From Deltaproteobacteria bacterium (GTDB taxonomy: Bacteria > Desulfobacterota > DSM-4660 > Desulfatiglandales > HGW-15): a stretch of DNA of 14,988 nt. Of this stretch, positions 1-7,224 are shown one piece after another; the stretch's first letter is position 1; each line of letters starts with the position of its first letter. The DNA is taken from contig JAFGDF010000244.1 in assembly GCA_016932235.1 (NCBI GenBank), forward strand, positions 1 through 14,988. Direction: 5' to 3'. Both the position numbers and the translations under genes were made by a program. Below the pieces are notes generated by a model, which saw only the letters and a list, made by a program, of their open reading frames with translations, made no database searches and was not told where the DNA came from.

Positions 1-173
1 GGCCCTGACGACGACTGAGATGGTTTGCCGCCCGCCTCGTAAGGCAGTATGCGTCAAACTTGCCAGGAACGAGTTCGCTCGTAAAAGGGCCCCCATACCG
101 CGATCTTTAGACATAACGCTGAATTTCATGCATATATATATTAAAAGTTATTTTAGTGTTAAACAAAATATTT
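1..173. other. Left-edge non-coding or partial segment, unassigned
   Basis: No gene can be assigned with confidence. On the minus strand a frame starts with ATG at 114 and stays open to the window edge (38 codons), but it has no Shine-Dalgarno sequence and no family I recognise. On the plus strand GGCCCT (1-6) can pair with AGGGCC (86-91), and inside lies a small hairpin ACGAG-TTCG-CTCGT (69-82). The segment could be the end of a structured RNA, part of a dispersed repeat, or the start of the next minus-strand gene. Bases 115-173 are AT-rich and lie just downstream of the trehalose synthase gene on its strand. Confidence 0.2.
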
Positions 174-210
174 CTAGCAGGCTGTCGGTTAAAATCCGAC
201 AGCCTGCTAG
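174..210 (-). repeat. 37-bp palindromic element, copy 1 (terminator-like, supplies a stop codon)
   Basis: Perfect 15-bp inverted repeat: CTAGCAGGCTGTCGG (174-188), 7-nt loop, CCGACAGCCTGCTAG (196-210). On the minus strand the outer CTAG contains the TAG stop codon of the trehalose synthase gene (207-209), so the hairpin begins at the stop. A T-rich tract (TATTTTGTTT) follows within about 15 bases on the minus strand, so it may act as a terminator or an mRNA 3'-end stabiliser. A second copy lies at 7188-7224. Confidence 0.85.
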
Positions 211-1454
211 TCCAGCTCGATTCTCTCCTTTTTACTGTGTAAAAGCGCGTAAATTAGGGTAAGATATTCCCTTAGGTGCCTTGTAATCAAAAAGTTTTCA
301 CGAACAAATTCTTTTGCCTTTCGTCCCATTTCCTTGAGTATTTCCTGATTATGCAGCAGATACCGGATCCGAAGGGCCGCTCCTTCAGGGGTATTTACCA
401 GAAAGCCGGTATGATGATCGATGACCTGCGTGCGGATACCGCCTGTATTACCGCCGATAACCGGTTTCTCTTTCCACATTGCTTCCGTAACAGTAAGTCC
501 GAAGCCTTCCTTTATGGACTTTTGTATGACGATACCGGCAGCACGCTGCAGCGCATTGATTTTGCGATGAGCGTCACCCGGAAGGATAAGTACCTTAATG
601 TCAGGGTCATCCTCCGCTGCTGTCAAAACTTCGTTTAAGACTGTTTCCCCTTCAGGATCATCGGTTGCACTGCCGCCTGCGAGCACCAACTGCAGGTTCG
701 GAATAAATCTTTTGGTGAGCTTATAGGAATTAATTACGCCAATAGGATCCTTGAAAGTATCATAACGGGATACCTGGACTATCAAGGGTCTTTCCGTGTC
801 TATCCCGAAATCCTCACACACTTTATTCACTTCTTCCTCGCCGATGGTAATATTTTTCTCATGCAAAGGATCAATACTTGGCGCGATAAGATAGACTGGA
901 TGGGGTAATTGCCGTGCAAAGGCGGAAAGTGAAAAGACTGAAGCGTCATAGTCTGAGATGAAATCCCTTAAATATCTCCAGACGGGCCGAAAAGGACGGC
1001 TTGCATCAATGTGGCAACGCCAGACCCATTTACCTTTCCTGTCCGTAAAATGCCTTATCAGTGCCGCAGGCTGGGGATCATGAATGACAACCAGATCCGA
1101 ATTCTCCAGCAAGTCTCTTTGAGAATCGGCGGTTTTTTTATTTGTGTCCTCGTAGATCTGCAGATAGGAGCGGGGAATGGTTATCGCATTTCCTTGAATC
1201 GCGTTATGAAATGACTTTGTGCACTTGTAAAAAGACTCATCGCCGGAAATGACTTCCCAGTGGGTTTCAATACCAAGTTCCCTCATGAGGGGGACCATTT
1301 TATGAAGGATTTCAGCGACACCGCCCCCTATACGGGTCGAATTAATGTGTACAAGACGCAATCCGTTTAATGGTTTTGAAAGCTGGTAAAGATGTTCCAC
1401 TACGTCTCTGCCGGCGATTTTGGTGTACCGCTCAAGAAGGTTAAGACTTTTCAT
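207..1454 (-). CDS. treT: TreT-type trehalose synthase (GT4 glycosyltransferase)
   Basis: Predicted cytosolic retaining glycosyltransferase that joins glucose from a nucleotide-sugar (ADP- or UDP-glucose in characterised TreT enzymes) to free glucose to give trehalose, a compatible solute. The 415 aa match the usual TreT length. The N-terminal domain shows INSTRIGGGVAEIL (38-50), the TreT-like SFHNAIQGN (81-89), HDPQPAAL (125-132) and WRCHID (145-150). The C-terminal Rossmann domain has QVSRYDTFKDP (227-237) and the GT4 donor-site E-x7-E in EGFGLTVTEAMW (316-327). ATG at 1454 overlaps the DUF5752 stop codon by 4 bp (ATGA). There is no clear ribosome site, so translation is probably coupled. 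The TAG stop lies in the palindrome at 174-210. TreT usually sits beside a maltose/trehalose importer; here it ends a betaine-transport cluster. Family is clear; the exact acceptor (glucose or another sugar) is inferred. Confidence 0.88.
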   Translation of the reverse strand: MKSLNLLERYTKIAGRDVVEHLYQLSKPLNGLRLVHINSTRIGGGVAEILHKMVPLMRELGIETHWEVISGDESFYKCTKSFHNAIQGNAITIPRSYLQIYEDTNKKTADSQRDLLENSDLVVIHDPQPAALIRHFTDRKGKWVWRCHIDASRPFRPVWRYLRDFISDYDASVFSLSAFARQLPHPVYLIAPSIDPLHEKNITIGEEEVNKVCEDFGIDTERPLIVQVSRYDTFKDPIGVINSYKLTKRFIPNLQLVLAGGSATDDPEGETVLNEVLTAAEDDPDIKVLILPGDAHRKINALQRAAGIVIQKSIKEGFGLTVTEAMWKEKPVIGGNTGGIRTQVIDHHTGFLVNTPEGAALRIRYLLHNQEILKEMGRKAKEFVRENFLITRHLREYLTLIYALLHSKKERIELD

Positions 1455-2107
1455 GATGCATTATCTTTAAAATAATCTGAAAAAATAAGGGATAATTCAT
1501 TTCTCAGCCTTGTGAGAGGAGAAAAATATGGATCAACACATTTGATCGCGCGAATGAGATCTTGATGTTCGGGAATAAAATTAATAAGCCAGTTTTGAAA
1601 ATCATCCAGCGAATTATCATTTCGTCTTCGCCCGTCTATGAAATGATAAAAGATACTCCCCGCAGACATTTGAGGCAGCAGCTGCGTGAATTCCCGCGGT
1701 TTATTGACCTGTAAATGGGTATTGAAAACAATAATCTGAAAACGCATGAATTCGAATTGATCATCCCTCTTGGCCCAGGTTGGAAATTCGGTCTCATCAA
1801 GACTTTGTTCTATTGATTCAATTAATTCCATTCTGATGTCCTCGAGAGATTTAAAGGTCACCGGGTCAATGCAAGCGAGTCTTTCCGCCAGGGTTTTATT
1901 GTGGAGGCTTCTGGCCACCCATATCGCGAAATCATTATGATATTCAGGGTTGTCGAAACGCGGTCTGAGTAGCCCGCCCCAGAAATGATAATAGATACTG
2001 TTCGTGTCTATGTTACGCAAAAGGTCTCTTAGTTCACGGAGGTTTTGGGCGCGTACCCCGGAAGCGATGCCAATGAGCGCACAATCTTTTATATTAAAGG
2101 CTTCCAT
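1451..2107 (-). CDS. DUF5752-family protein with an internal duplication
   Basis: A 218-aa soluble protein without signal peptide or membrane segment, which I place in DUF5752 from its SIYYHF / DF..W pattern; function unknown. It is built from two similar halves, about residues 23-104 and 138-213. Paired motifs are SIYYHF (37-42) and SIFYHF (151-156), DFAIWV (59-64) and DFQNWL (169-174), LACIDP (77-82) and IKCVDP (188-193), and a closing LEDIRMELI (88-96) and LTRLRNELS (198-206). ATG at 2107 lies 17 bp after the small Cys-rich gene, with only a distant GAGG upstream. Its stop overlaps the treT start (ATGA), so the two proteins are likely made in step. A partner or regulator of the glycosyltransferase is a guess from position only. 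Confidence 0.75.
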   Translation of the reverse strand: MEAFNIKDCALIGIASGVRAQNLRELRDLLRNIDTNSIYYHFWGGLLRPRFDNPEYHNDFAIWVARSLHNKTLAERLACIDPVTFKSLEDIRMELIESIEQSLDETEFPTWAKRDDQFEFMRFQIIVFNTHLQVNKPREFTQLLPQMSAGSIFYHFIDGRRRNDNSLDDFQNWLINFIPEHQDLIRAIKCVDPYFSPLTRLRNELSLIFSDYFKDNAS

Positions 2108-2124
2108 ATTAAAATGTTATCGCC

Positions 2125-2331
2125 TCATTTCTCGTTGTCAATCTCCACTTTTGCCAGCCATTCCCCGCAATAATCATCCTTTTTGGTCCTTGGCCATAGA
2201 CAATCAATGGATTCAGGCCCTTCAAGCGGATTTCTGTGTCCAGGCCTGGGAGCGTATCGTCTGCATAATCCCATTGATGGTATATCAATCTCTCCCTGCC
2301 AGAATTTGCAATTTTCACAATTTGTTTCCAT
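2125..2331 (-). CDS. Small cysteine-rich protein (putative metal-binding)
   Basis: A 68-aa protein with five cysteines: C5-x2-C8 at the N-terminus, C23 in GLCRRYAPRP, C44, and C55 in DDYCGEW. The layout C-x2-C, a CRR-x-P segment, WP-x-T and a final D-x-CGEW resembles a family of very small bacterial and phage proteins that probably bind zinc or an Fe-S cluster through four cysteines; no function is established to my knowledge. The start is well supported: GGAGG lies 6 bases before ATG at 2331. It sits 21 bp after the methyltransferase gene and 17 bp before the DUF5752 gene, so it is co-transcribed. An overlapping frame at 2109-2318 on the same strand lacks the ribosome site and is treated as a shadow. 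Confidence 0.72.
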   Translation of the reverse strand: METNCENCKFWQGEIDIPSMGLCRRYAPRPGHRNPLEGPESIDCLWPRTKKDDYCGEWLAKVEIDNEK

Positions 2332-2352
2332 AGATTTCCTCCAAATATGTTC

Positions 2353-3573
2353 TTAATTCAGAAAAGATTTTCCGGTATTCTTCAGTGTATGGTCATCCCG
2401 CATGTAGTTTGCCTTGCTTCCGTTTCTCATAATGGCATCAAATCCTTCAGGATCATAAGGCTCGACAGTAATGCCCGGCGACTGCTCAGGCCCCGTCTCT
2501 CTGCATAGTTCGATGTGCCGCTCGAGCTTCGCAATGGAAAAAGAGATAAGCTCATTCAGAAATCCAAATGAATGCCTCATCTGATGAAAGCCGTATTTTT
2601 TCATTATGGAATAGCCTACGACAGCCTGCTCTTCGGCGTTTTTACCGGGATGGCTCTCATTCGTGGTGCACGCCGTCTGTATGGAAGGGATGTTGAGTTT
2701 TTCACAGATCTTGTCCATCAGCAGGTTCGCTATGTTATGGGAGACAAGGCCCAGATCAACGGCGTAATTCTTCTGAATGCTTGCTATGCTTGGCAGCCCA
2801 GCGTGCACGACCATTATCCCCGGGTTCAGCAGCTGGGCAAGGGTGATCCCGAAAAGCGCTTCTGCATGGGTCAGGGTAAGAAGTCCGGTCATGGAATAGG
2901 GGCCTGAAAGCCCGGCCATGGGCATTGTTGAGACATATATGGGAATACCAAGTTTTACGCATGACATAAAGGGTTCGACCATGCTTTTGATGATATTCAA
3001 CGGGCTGTTGATGATAGAAAACTGGATGGTAATATTCCCCCTCTTCTCATGAATCTCCTTCGCTCGCTTCAGACCTGCTTCAGTAACCGCCGCGACATAG
3101 ATTGGTTTGTCACAATTTTCTATGATAGTGTCCATCACCCTGACTTCCTGTTTCTTAATGAGCACGCCCCTGGCCATGAAGTTCACAACATCCGACTGGT
3201 TGACAATCCTCGCGATACGCTTCAGATGATCAAAGGAAGGTTCAATCAGATCACCGGACTGATCATCATATACAAAAGGCGCCGTCCCCCCTACGCCAAA
3301 AGAGTTTTCAGGTATCCAGTACTGATCCCTTTTGGGGGCTGTATCTAATGCCTGCTTGACCAAAGGACCGAGCACATGAAGATGTCCCGTGACCTCATCA
3401 AATGCGGCAAGGCCCGTATCTGAAAAGATCTCTATTACCTCGGATGAATCACATTTTATCCCGACATCTTCAAGCACGCGGATAGCGTCTTCATGAATTC
3501 CTGTGAGATATTCATCATCAACTAAACCTGTATTCCCATTTTCCTCTTTTTCTAGGATTTTTGCTTGTTCCAA
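2353..3573 (-). CDS. MttB-superfamily (trimethylamine/glycine betaine-type) methyltransferase, non-Pyl
   Basis: Member of the MttB (COG5598) superfamily, whose enzymes move a methyl group from a quaternary or tertiary amine to a corrinoid protein. Non-pyrrolysine members act on substrates such as glycine betaine, proline betaine or carnitine. The N-terminal IHEDAIRVLEDVGIKCDS (26-43) and the later TM-barrel core (IYVSTMPMAGLSGPYS, then HAEALFG) are typical. At 406 aa it is shorter than the usual 470-500; the frame ends in TAA soon after the HTLKN segment, so the usual C-terminal tail seems missing. There is no internal TAG, so it is not a pyrrolysine enzyme. The best start is TTG at 3573, with GAGG six bases upstream. 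It lies 35 bp after the betaine-binding-protein gene. No corrinoid protein or corrinoid:folate methyltransferase is in the window; a partner must be elsewhere, or the chemistry differs. Betaine as substrate is inferred from context. Confidence 0.82.
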   Translation of the reverse strand: MEQAKILEKEENGNTGLVDDEYLTGIHEDAIRVLEDVGIKCDSSEVIEIFSDTGLAAFDEVTGHLHVLGPLVKQALDTAPKRDQYWIPENSFGVGGTAPFVYDDQSGDLIEPSFDHLKRIARIVNQSDVVNFMARGVLIKKQEVRVMDTIIENCDKPIYVAAVTEAGLKRAKEIHEKRGNITIQFSIINSPLNIIKSMVEPFMSCVKLGIPIYVSTMPMAGLSGPYSMTGLLTLTHAEALFGITLAQLLNPGIMVVHAGLPSIASIQKNYAVDLGLVSHNIANLLMDKICEKLNIPSIQTACTTNESHPGKNAEEQAVVGYSIMKKYGFHQMRHSFGFLNELISFSIAKLERHIELCRETGPEQSPGITVEPYDPEGFDAIMRNGSKANYMRDDHTLKNTGKSFLN

Positions 3574-3608
3574 AATATTCCTCTTTCTTTATTTGTTTCT
3601 GATATTTT

Positions 3609-4523
3609 CTATAACAGGCCGTTCTCTTTAAGCCATCCTAGGGCAACTTCACTGATTTCCTTGTGCTCTATATCCGCCATGGCGTTCAATCGCTGCATTT
3701 CGGTTGTCGTCAGCCTCTCGGACATTGGCTTCAAAATATTTCTTATCTCCGGATATTTCTTCAGCACCTCCCTTCGCACCACCGGAGCGGGGTTATAGAT
3801 TGGAAAGAACGACCTGTCATCTACAAGATTGATGAAACCAAAAGCCGCGATTCTTCCGTCAGTGGCAAATCCCATCGAAACATCCACTTTCTCATCTTTA
3901 AGCGCCTGATATACCAGACTGTCATCCATTTTTTTGATCTTGTCTTGAGGGACGCTGAAGTCATATAACTCCATGAGCGTTTTTAGTCCGTCAGGTCGTT
4001 CATAAAATTCTGGCCCGACACCGATGATCAGGTCACCGTTGTGTTCATTAATAAATTTGCCAAGATCGCTTATCGTTGCAATGCCAAGATTTTTAGCCTG
4101 TTCTTTCCTCATCATCAGGGTATAAGTGTTATTGAATTGAACTATATCCAACCAGACCAGCCCTTTTTCCCCGTCTCTCTTTTTGACCCATTCGTAGCAT
4201 TTTTCCTGGTCCGTCATAATATCCTTGTCATCCTGCTTGTTGTACACGGTATAGGATGTGCCTGTATATTCATAGTAAAGATCGATCTGACCGCTCTCCA
4301 AGGATTGCCGCACGACTGTTGAACCAACACCTGTCTTTAATTCAACGTTGAACCCGTTTTTTTCGAGCAATATCTTGGCCATTTCCGGAAGTATATATTG
4401 CTCCGTGAAATTTTTTCCGCCGATTATCAACTTTTTTTCAGAGGAACTCTCGGCGGATAAAAAGGGCAGAGCAAAAACAGCAACCAGGATAATAAACGAA
4501 ACAATTTTATTGATTCTTTTCAT
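3609..4523 (-). CDS. Glycine betaine/choline-type ABC transporter substrate-binding protein (OpuAC/OsmF family)
   Basis: Periplasmic binding protein that delivers quaternary amines to the adjacent permeases. The first 24 residues form a Sec signal peptide (MKRINK, hydrophobic 8-22, cleavage near FLSA-ES). The mature protein starts with LIIGGKNFTEQYILPEMA, a hallmark of the OpuBC/OpuCC/OsmF group, and has a tyrosine-rich DLYYEYTGTSY that may contribute to the aromatic cage for the trimethylammonium head group. ATG at 4523 (304 aa) is preferred because GGAGG lies just upstream; a TTG four codons earlier would place the start before that ribosome site. TAG stop. It lies 36 bp after the second permease gene and 35 bp before the methyltransferase. 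A cysteine-free signal suggests a soluble, not lipid-anchored, protein. Confidence 0.9.
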   Translation of the reverse strand: MKRINKIVSFIILVAVFALPFLSAESSSEKKLIIGGKNFTEQYILPEMAKILLEKNGFNVELKTGVGSTVVRQSLESGQIDLYYEYTGTSYTVYNKQDDKDIMTDQEKCYEWVKKRDGEKGLVWLDIVQFNNTYTLMMRKEQAKNLGIATISDLGKFINEHNGDLIIGVGPEFYERPDGLKTLMELYDFSVPQDKIKKMDDSLVYQALKDEKVDVSMGFATDGRIAAFGFINLVDDRSFFPIYNPAPVVRREVLKKYPEIRNILKPMSERLTTTEMQRLNAMADIEHKEISEVALGWLKENGLL

Positions 4524-4559
4524 TTTTTCCTCCAATCTGTGATGACTGATTTGAATGCA

Positions 4560-5300
4560 CTATGATCCTTCCTCCCTGTGCCGAAGACCTTTAGGGATAA
4601 TTGCTAATCCCATCAATTCACAGACATAATCGGCAAAAAGTGCGAGAAGTGTAGTGGGAATGGCGCCTGCCAGCAGTTTATCCGGCCTCATCAACGCTAT
4701 ACCAGTAAAAATATGGTCTCCAAGACCGCCGGCTCCGATGAGAAACGCCAGGGCTGCTGTCCCTATATTAATCACAATGGCAATCCGGAACCCTGTGAGT
4801 ATGACCTTCATGGCGTTCGGAATTTCTATCTCGATGAGAATCCTTAAATTCGGCATCCCCATTCCCTTTGCCGCATCAATGATCCACGAAGGAACAGAAT
4901 TTATACCTGCAAGGGTATTTCTGGCAATGGGCAGTACTGAATAGATAAACAGCGCAAAGACCGCGGCCTTGAAGCCTATACCAAGAAAACTCATTGCAAT
5001 GGCAATAACCGCCAGGGAAGGAATGGTCTGGCCCAGACCAATAATATACATAACGATTCCCGCATATTTTTTTAACCTCTGTCTTGTAAATATGATACCC
5101 ATTCCCAGGCCTGCAATTGAAGCCATAAACATGCTTGCAAACACCATGACTATATGCTGGATAACAAGGTGCAGGGTGTAGTCCAGCTCTGAAGGGTCTG
5201 ACAGGTATTCTATGAGACCGGCCCTTTCCATTGAAACACCCACGGCCAGCAATATTGCAAGCATCGAAAAGCGATAGATGTTACCAAAGGCATAATTCAT
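4560..5300 (-). CDS. Betaine-type ABC transporter permease 2 (OpuBB/OpuBD family)
   Basis: Inner-membrane permease of 246 aa, BPD_transp_1 fold. It has a membrane segment near the N-terminus and several more hydrophobic helices. The ATPase-coupling (EAA-type) loop is visible as DAAKGMGMPNLRILIEIEIP, followed by the conserved NIGTAALAFLIGAGGLG segment typical of the ProW/OpuBB group. The best start is ATG at 5300, which shares one base with the TGA stop of permease 1 (TGATG); a TTG one codon earlier is also possible. This overlap predicts translational coupling and equal amounts of the two permeases. It ends with TAG. With permease 1 it would form the heterodimeric channel. Confidence 0.9.
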   Translation of the reverse strand: MNYAFGNIYRFSMLAILLAVGVSMERAGLIEYLSDPSELDYTLHLVIQHIVMVFASMFMASIAGLGMGIIFTRQRLKKYAGIVMYIIGLGQTIPSLAVIAIAMSFLGIGFKAAVFALFIYSVLPIARNTLAGINSVPSWIIDAAKGMGMPNLRILIEIEIPNAMKVILTGFRIAIVINIGTAALAFLIGAGGLGDHIFTGIALMRPDKLLAGAIPTTLLALFADYVCELMGLAIIPKGLRHREEGS

Positions 5301-5965
5301 CAATTGATCTCTCGTGATATTATAATACCTTTAGGCGTAAGGACCCTTTCTATCAAAGCCATAAACAGATCAGCGAAGATTGCTAATGCAGCCACGAGAA
5401 TCGCTCCCGCAAGTATCATCTCTTCATAAACTCGTCCTATTCCCTGCTGAATAAATACGCCCAGGCCGCCGGCCCCTATATAAGCCGCTATTGTCGCTAT
5501 GCCGATATTCATAACAGTAGCGACTCTAATTCCCGCTATGATTACCGGGATTGCCAGTGGGATTTCAATCTCTTTCAATCTTTTCCAGGTCCCCATGCCG
5601 ATTCCTCTGCCGGCCTCCACAAGTTCAGGAGGCACATTTTTAATGCCTATGTAAGTATTCCTTATAATCGGCAACTGACTATAAAGGACAAGGGCTATAA
5701 CCGCCGGTACCTTTCCAAGGCCGTATCCGAACACAGAAAGAATCGGAAGCATCAGGCCAAAAAGCGCTATTGACGGAACAGTCATCAATATATTTGCTGT
5801 GTTTATTATCTTATGCGCAAGCCGTTCATTCCTTGTAATGACGATGCCCGCGGGAACGGCGATTATGATCGCAATAAATATTGAAAAAGACACGATCCAG
5901 ATGTGCTCCAACGTCAGCAACCAGCATCTGCCGGCATTCTTATATATGAAGTCAATAACGCTCAT
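5300..5965 (-). CDS. Betaine-type ABC transporter permease 1 (OpuBB/OpuBD family)
   Basis: Inner-membrane permease of 221 aa, the usual length for OpuB/OpuC permeases. The coupling loop reads EAGRGIGMGTWKRLKEIEIP and is followed by VMNIGIATIAAYIGAGGLG, which matches the paralogous permease downstream and points to an old duplication. About six hydrophobic segments can be seen. ATG at 5965 lies 12 bp after the ATPase stop codon; the ribosome site is weak (TTTGGAAT). Together with the ATPase, permease 2 and the binding protein it completes an importer of the OpuC/OsmU (YehZYXW) layout. Confidence 0.9.
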   Translation of the reverse strand: MSVIDFIYKNAGRCWLLTLEHIWIVSFSIFIAIIIAVPAGIVITRNERLAHKIINTANILMTVPSIALFGLMLPILSVFGYGLGKVPAVIALVLYSQLPIIRNTYIGIKNVPPELVEAGRGIGMGTWKRLKEIEIPLAIPVIIAGIRVATVMNIGIATIAAYIGAGGLGVFIQQGIGRVYEEMILAGAILVAALAIFADLFMALIERVLTPKGIIISREIN

Positions 5966-5977
5966 ATTCCAAAGTTT

Positions 5978-7102
5978 TTATCTGTCGCTTTGTGCATAGA
6001 CATCGAGTATTATTTTCTGGATATCCGAGTAGCTTACCGTTCCTGAGAGATTTCCATTGTGATCTACAACAGGAAGATATCCTACGCCGTTAATAAGAAG
6101 GTAAGATAATACATTCCTGAGTGAATCCTCCTTATTTATTATCCCTGAAAACGGTTCAACGAGATCTTTCAATTTTGCGTCACCCTCAATCAAAGATTCG
6201 GGGAGGAGATAGCCTACAGGCTTTGATTGATTGTGCACAATTAATGATTCAAACCTATTGTCACTAAGAAAATTATATGCTTCCCGGGAACTTGCCGATA
6301 CCCGAATTATATTAGCTGGCTCTTTCTCCATAGCCTCCCCTGCGCTCAGAATCCCGAGTACCTTAAGGATGCGGTCAGATCCCACAAAATCCGTTATGTA
6401 TTTATTCGCCGGACAGGTCAGGATTGCTTCAGGTACATCATACTGAATGAGCTGGCCGTCTCGAAAAATGGCAATCTTATCACCCATCTTTATGGCCTCA
6501 TGGATGTCGTGTGTGACAAAGGCAATGGTTTTTTTAAGATCCCCCTGAAGCTTCAGAAATTCGTTCTGTATCTCTTCCCGGTTAATAGGATCGATTGCCC
6601 CGAATGGCTCATCCATTAAAAGGATATCAGGATCGGCCGCGAGGCAGCGGGCGACCCCGATCCGCTGCTGCTGGCCACCTGAAAGCTCGGTTGGATAACG
6701 GTCCCGAAATTTGCCGGGATCCATTTGAAGCATCATAAGCAGATCGTCAGCTCGCTGCCTGGTTTTTTTTTCATCCCATCCCAGCAGACGGGGTACAATG
6801 GCAATGTTGCCATATATGGTTTTATTCGGGAAAAGACCTATCTCCTGAATAGCGTAACCCATGGACTGCCTTAGCTTTACCTCGTCCCAGTCCATTATAT
6901 CCTGTTCCTTGATTGTGATATTGCCGCTCGTCAGGGAAACAAGGCGATTTGTGAGTCTCAGCAGTGTAGTCTTCCCGCAACCGGACGGTCCTAAAAAGGC
7001 GACCAGATGGCCTTTTTTAATATCAAAGGTTACATCTTTGACTGCGGTTATCACATCGTGGCCGTCCCCAAAAATCTTATTAACTCTTCTGTATTGAATC
7101 AT
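5978..7102 (-). CDS. Betaine-type ABC transporter ATPase with C-terminal CBS domains (OpuBA/OpuCA/ProV family)
   Basis: Cytosolic ATPase of 374 aa that powers the importer. Walker A is GPSGCGKT (38-45), the Q-loop is at Q86, the signature is LSGGQQQR (140-147), Walker B with catalytic Glu is ILLMDEP (160-166), and the switch His is H198 in VTHDIHEA. Residues from about 250 on form two CBS motifs (LIVHNQSKPVGYLL and GYLPVVDHNGNLSGTVSYSDI). In OpuA of Lactococcus such domains sense ionic strength, and in others they bind cyclic-di-AMP, so uptake may be tuned by salt or nucleotide. ATG at 7102 has only a weak ribosome site. It is the first gene after the palindrome at 7188-7224 and no strong separate promoter is seen, so it may depend on read-through from the oxidoreductase gene. 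Confidence 0.93.
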   Translation of the reverse strand: MIQYRRVNKIFGDGHDVITAVKDVTFDIKKGHLVAFLGPSGCGKTTLLRLTNRLVSLTSGNITIKEQDIMDWDEVKLRQSMGYAIQEIGLFPNKTIYGNIAIVPRLLGWDEKKTRQRADDLLMMLQMDPGKFRDRYPTELSGGQQQRIGVARCLAADPDILLMDEPFGAIDPINREEIQNEFLKLQGDLKKTIAFVTHDIHEAIKMGDKIAIFRDGQLIQYDVPEAILTCPANKYITDFVGSDRILKVLGILSAGEAMEKEPANIIRVSASSREAYNFLSDNRFESLIVHNQSKPVGYLLPESLIEGDAKLKDLVEPFSGIINKEDSLRNVLSYLLINGVGYLPVVDHNGNLSGTVSYSDIQKIILDVYAQSDR

Positions 7103-7187
7103 GATTTGATCAATTTTCTTAAATAGCGCCGTCTCCTGTTTTACATTTTCAGTCTCATCCCGTCATAGGCGAAGAATATGCGGACTC

Positions 7188-7224
7188 CTAGCAGCCTGTC
7201 GGCCAAAGTCCGACAGGCTGCTAG
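7188..7224 (-). repeat. 37-bp palindromic element, copy 2 (supplies a stop codon)
   Basis: Perfect 15-bp inverted repeat: CTAGCAGCCTGTCGG (7188-7202), 7-nt loop, CCGACAGGCTGCTAG (7210-7224). It differs from copy 1 in the arms only at the eighth base pair, where G-C becomes C-G, so pairing is kept. Read on the minus strand the loops are ATTTTAA (copy 1) and ACTTTGG (copy 2). The TAG stop of the oxidoreductase gene (7221-7223) is the element's own CTAG tip. No T-run follows on the minus strand, so it is not a standard intrinsic terminator; it could attenuate or stabilise the transcript between the oxidoreductase and transporter genes. Confidence 0.85.

Noticed and set aside
2109..2318. 69-codon minus-strand frame overlapping the small Cys-rich gene
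   Set aside because: It has no ribosome site at its ATG and no conserved pattern, while the other frame has GGAGG before ATG and a Cys motif.
2353..3573. Pyrrolysine-containing MttB (in-frame TAG)
   Set aside because: The frame has no internal TAG and ends in TAA; another gene with its own ribosome site starts 21 bp later, so no read-through product fits.
4524..4535. TTG start four codons upstream for the binding protein
   Set aside because: The GGAGG ribosome site lies within those codons and serves the ATG at 4523; the shorter form also gives a normal signal peptide.
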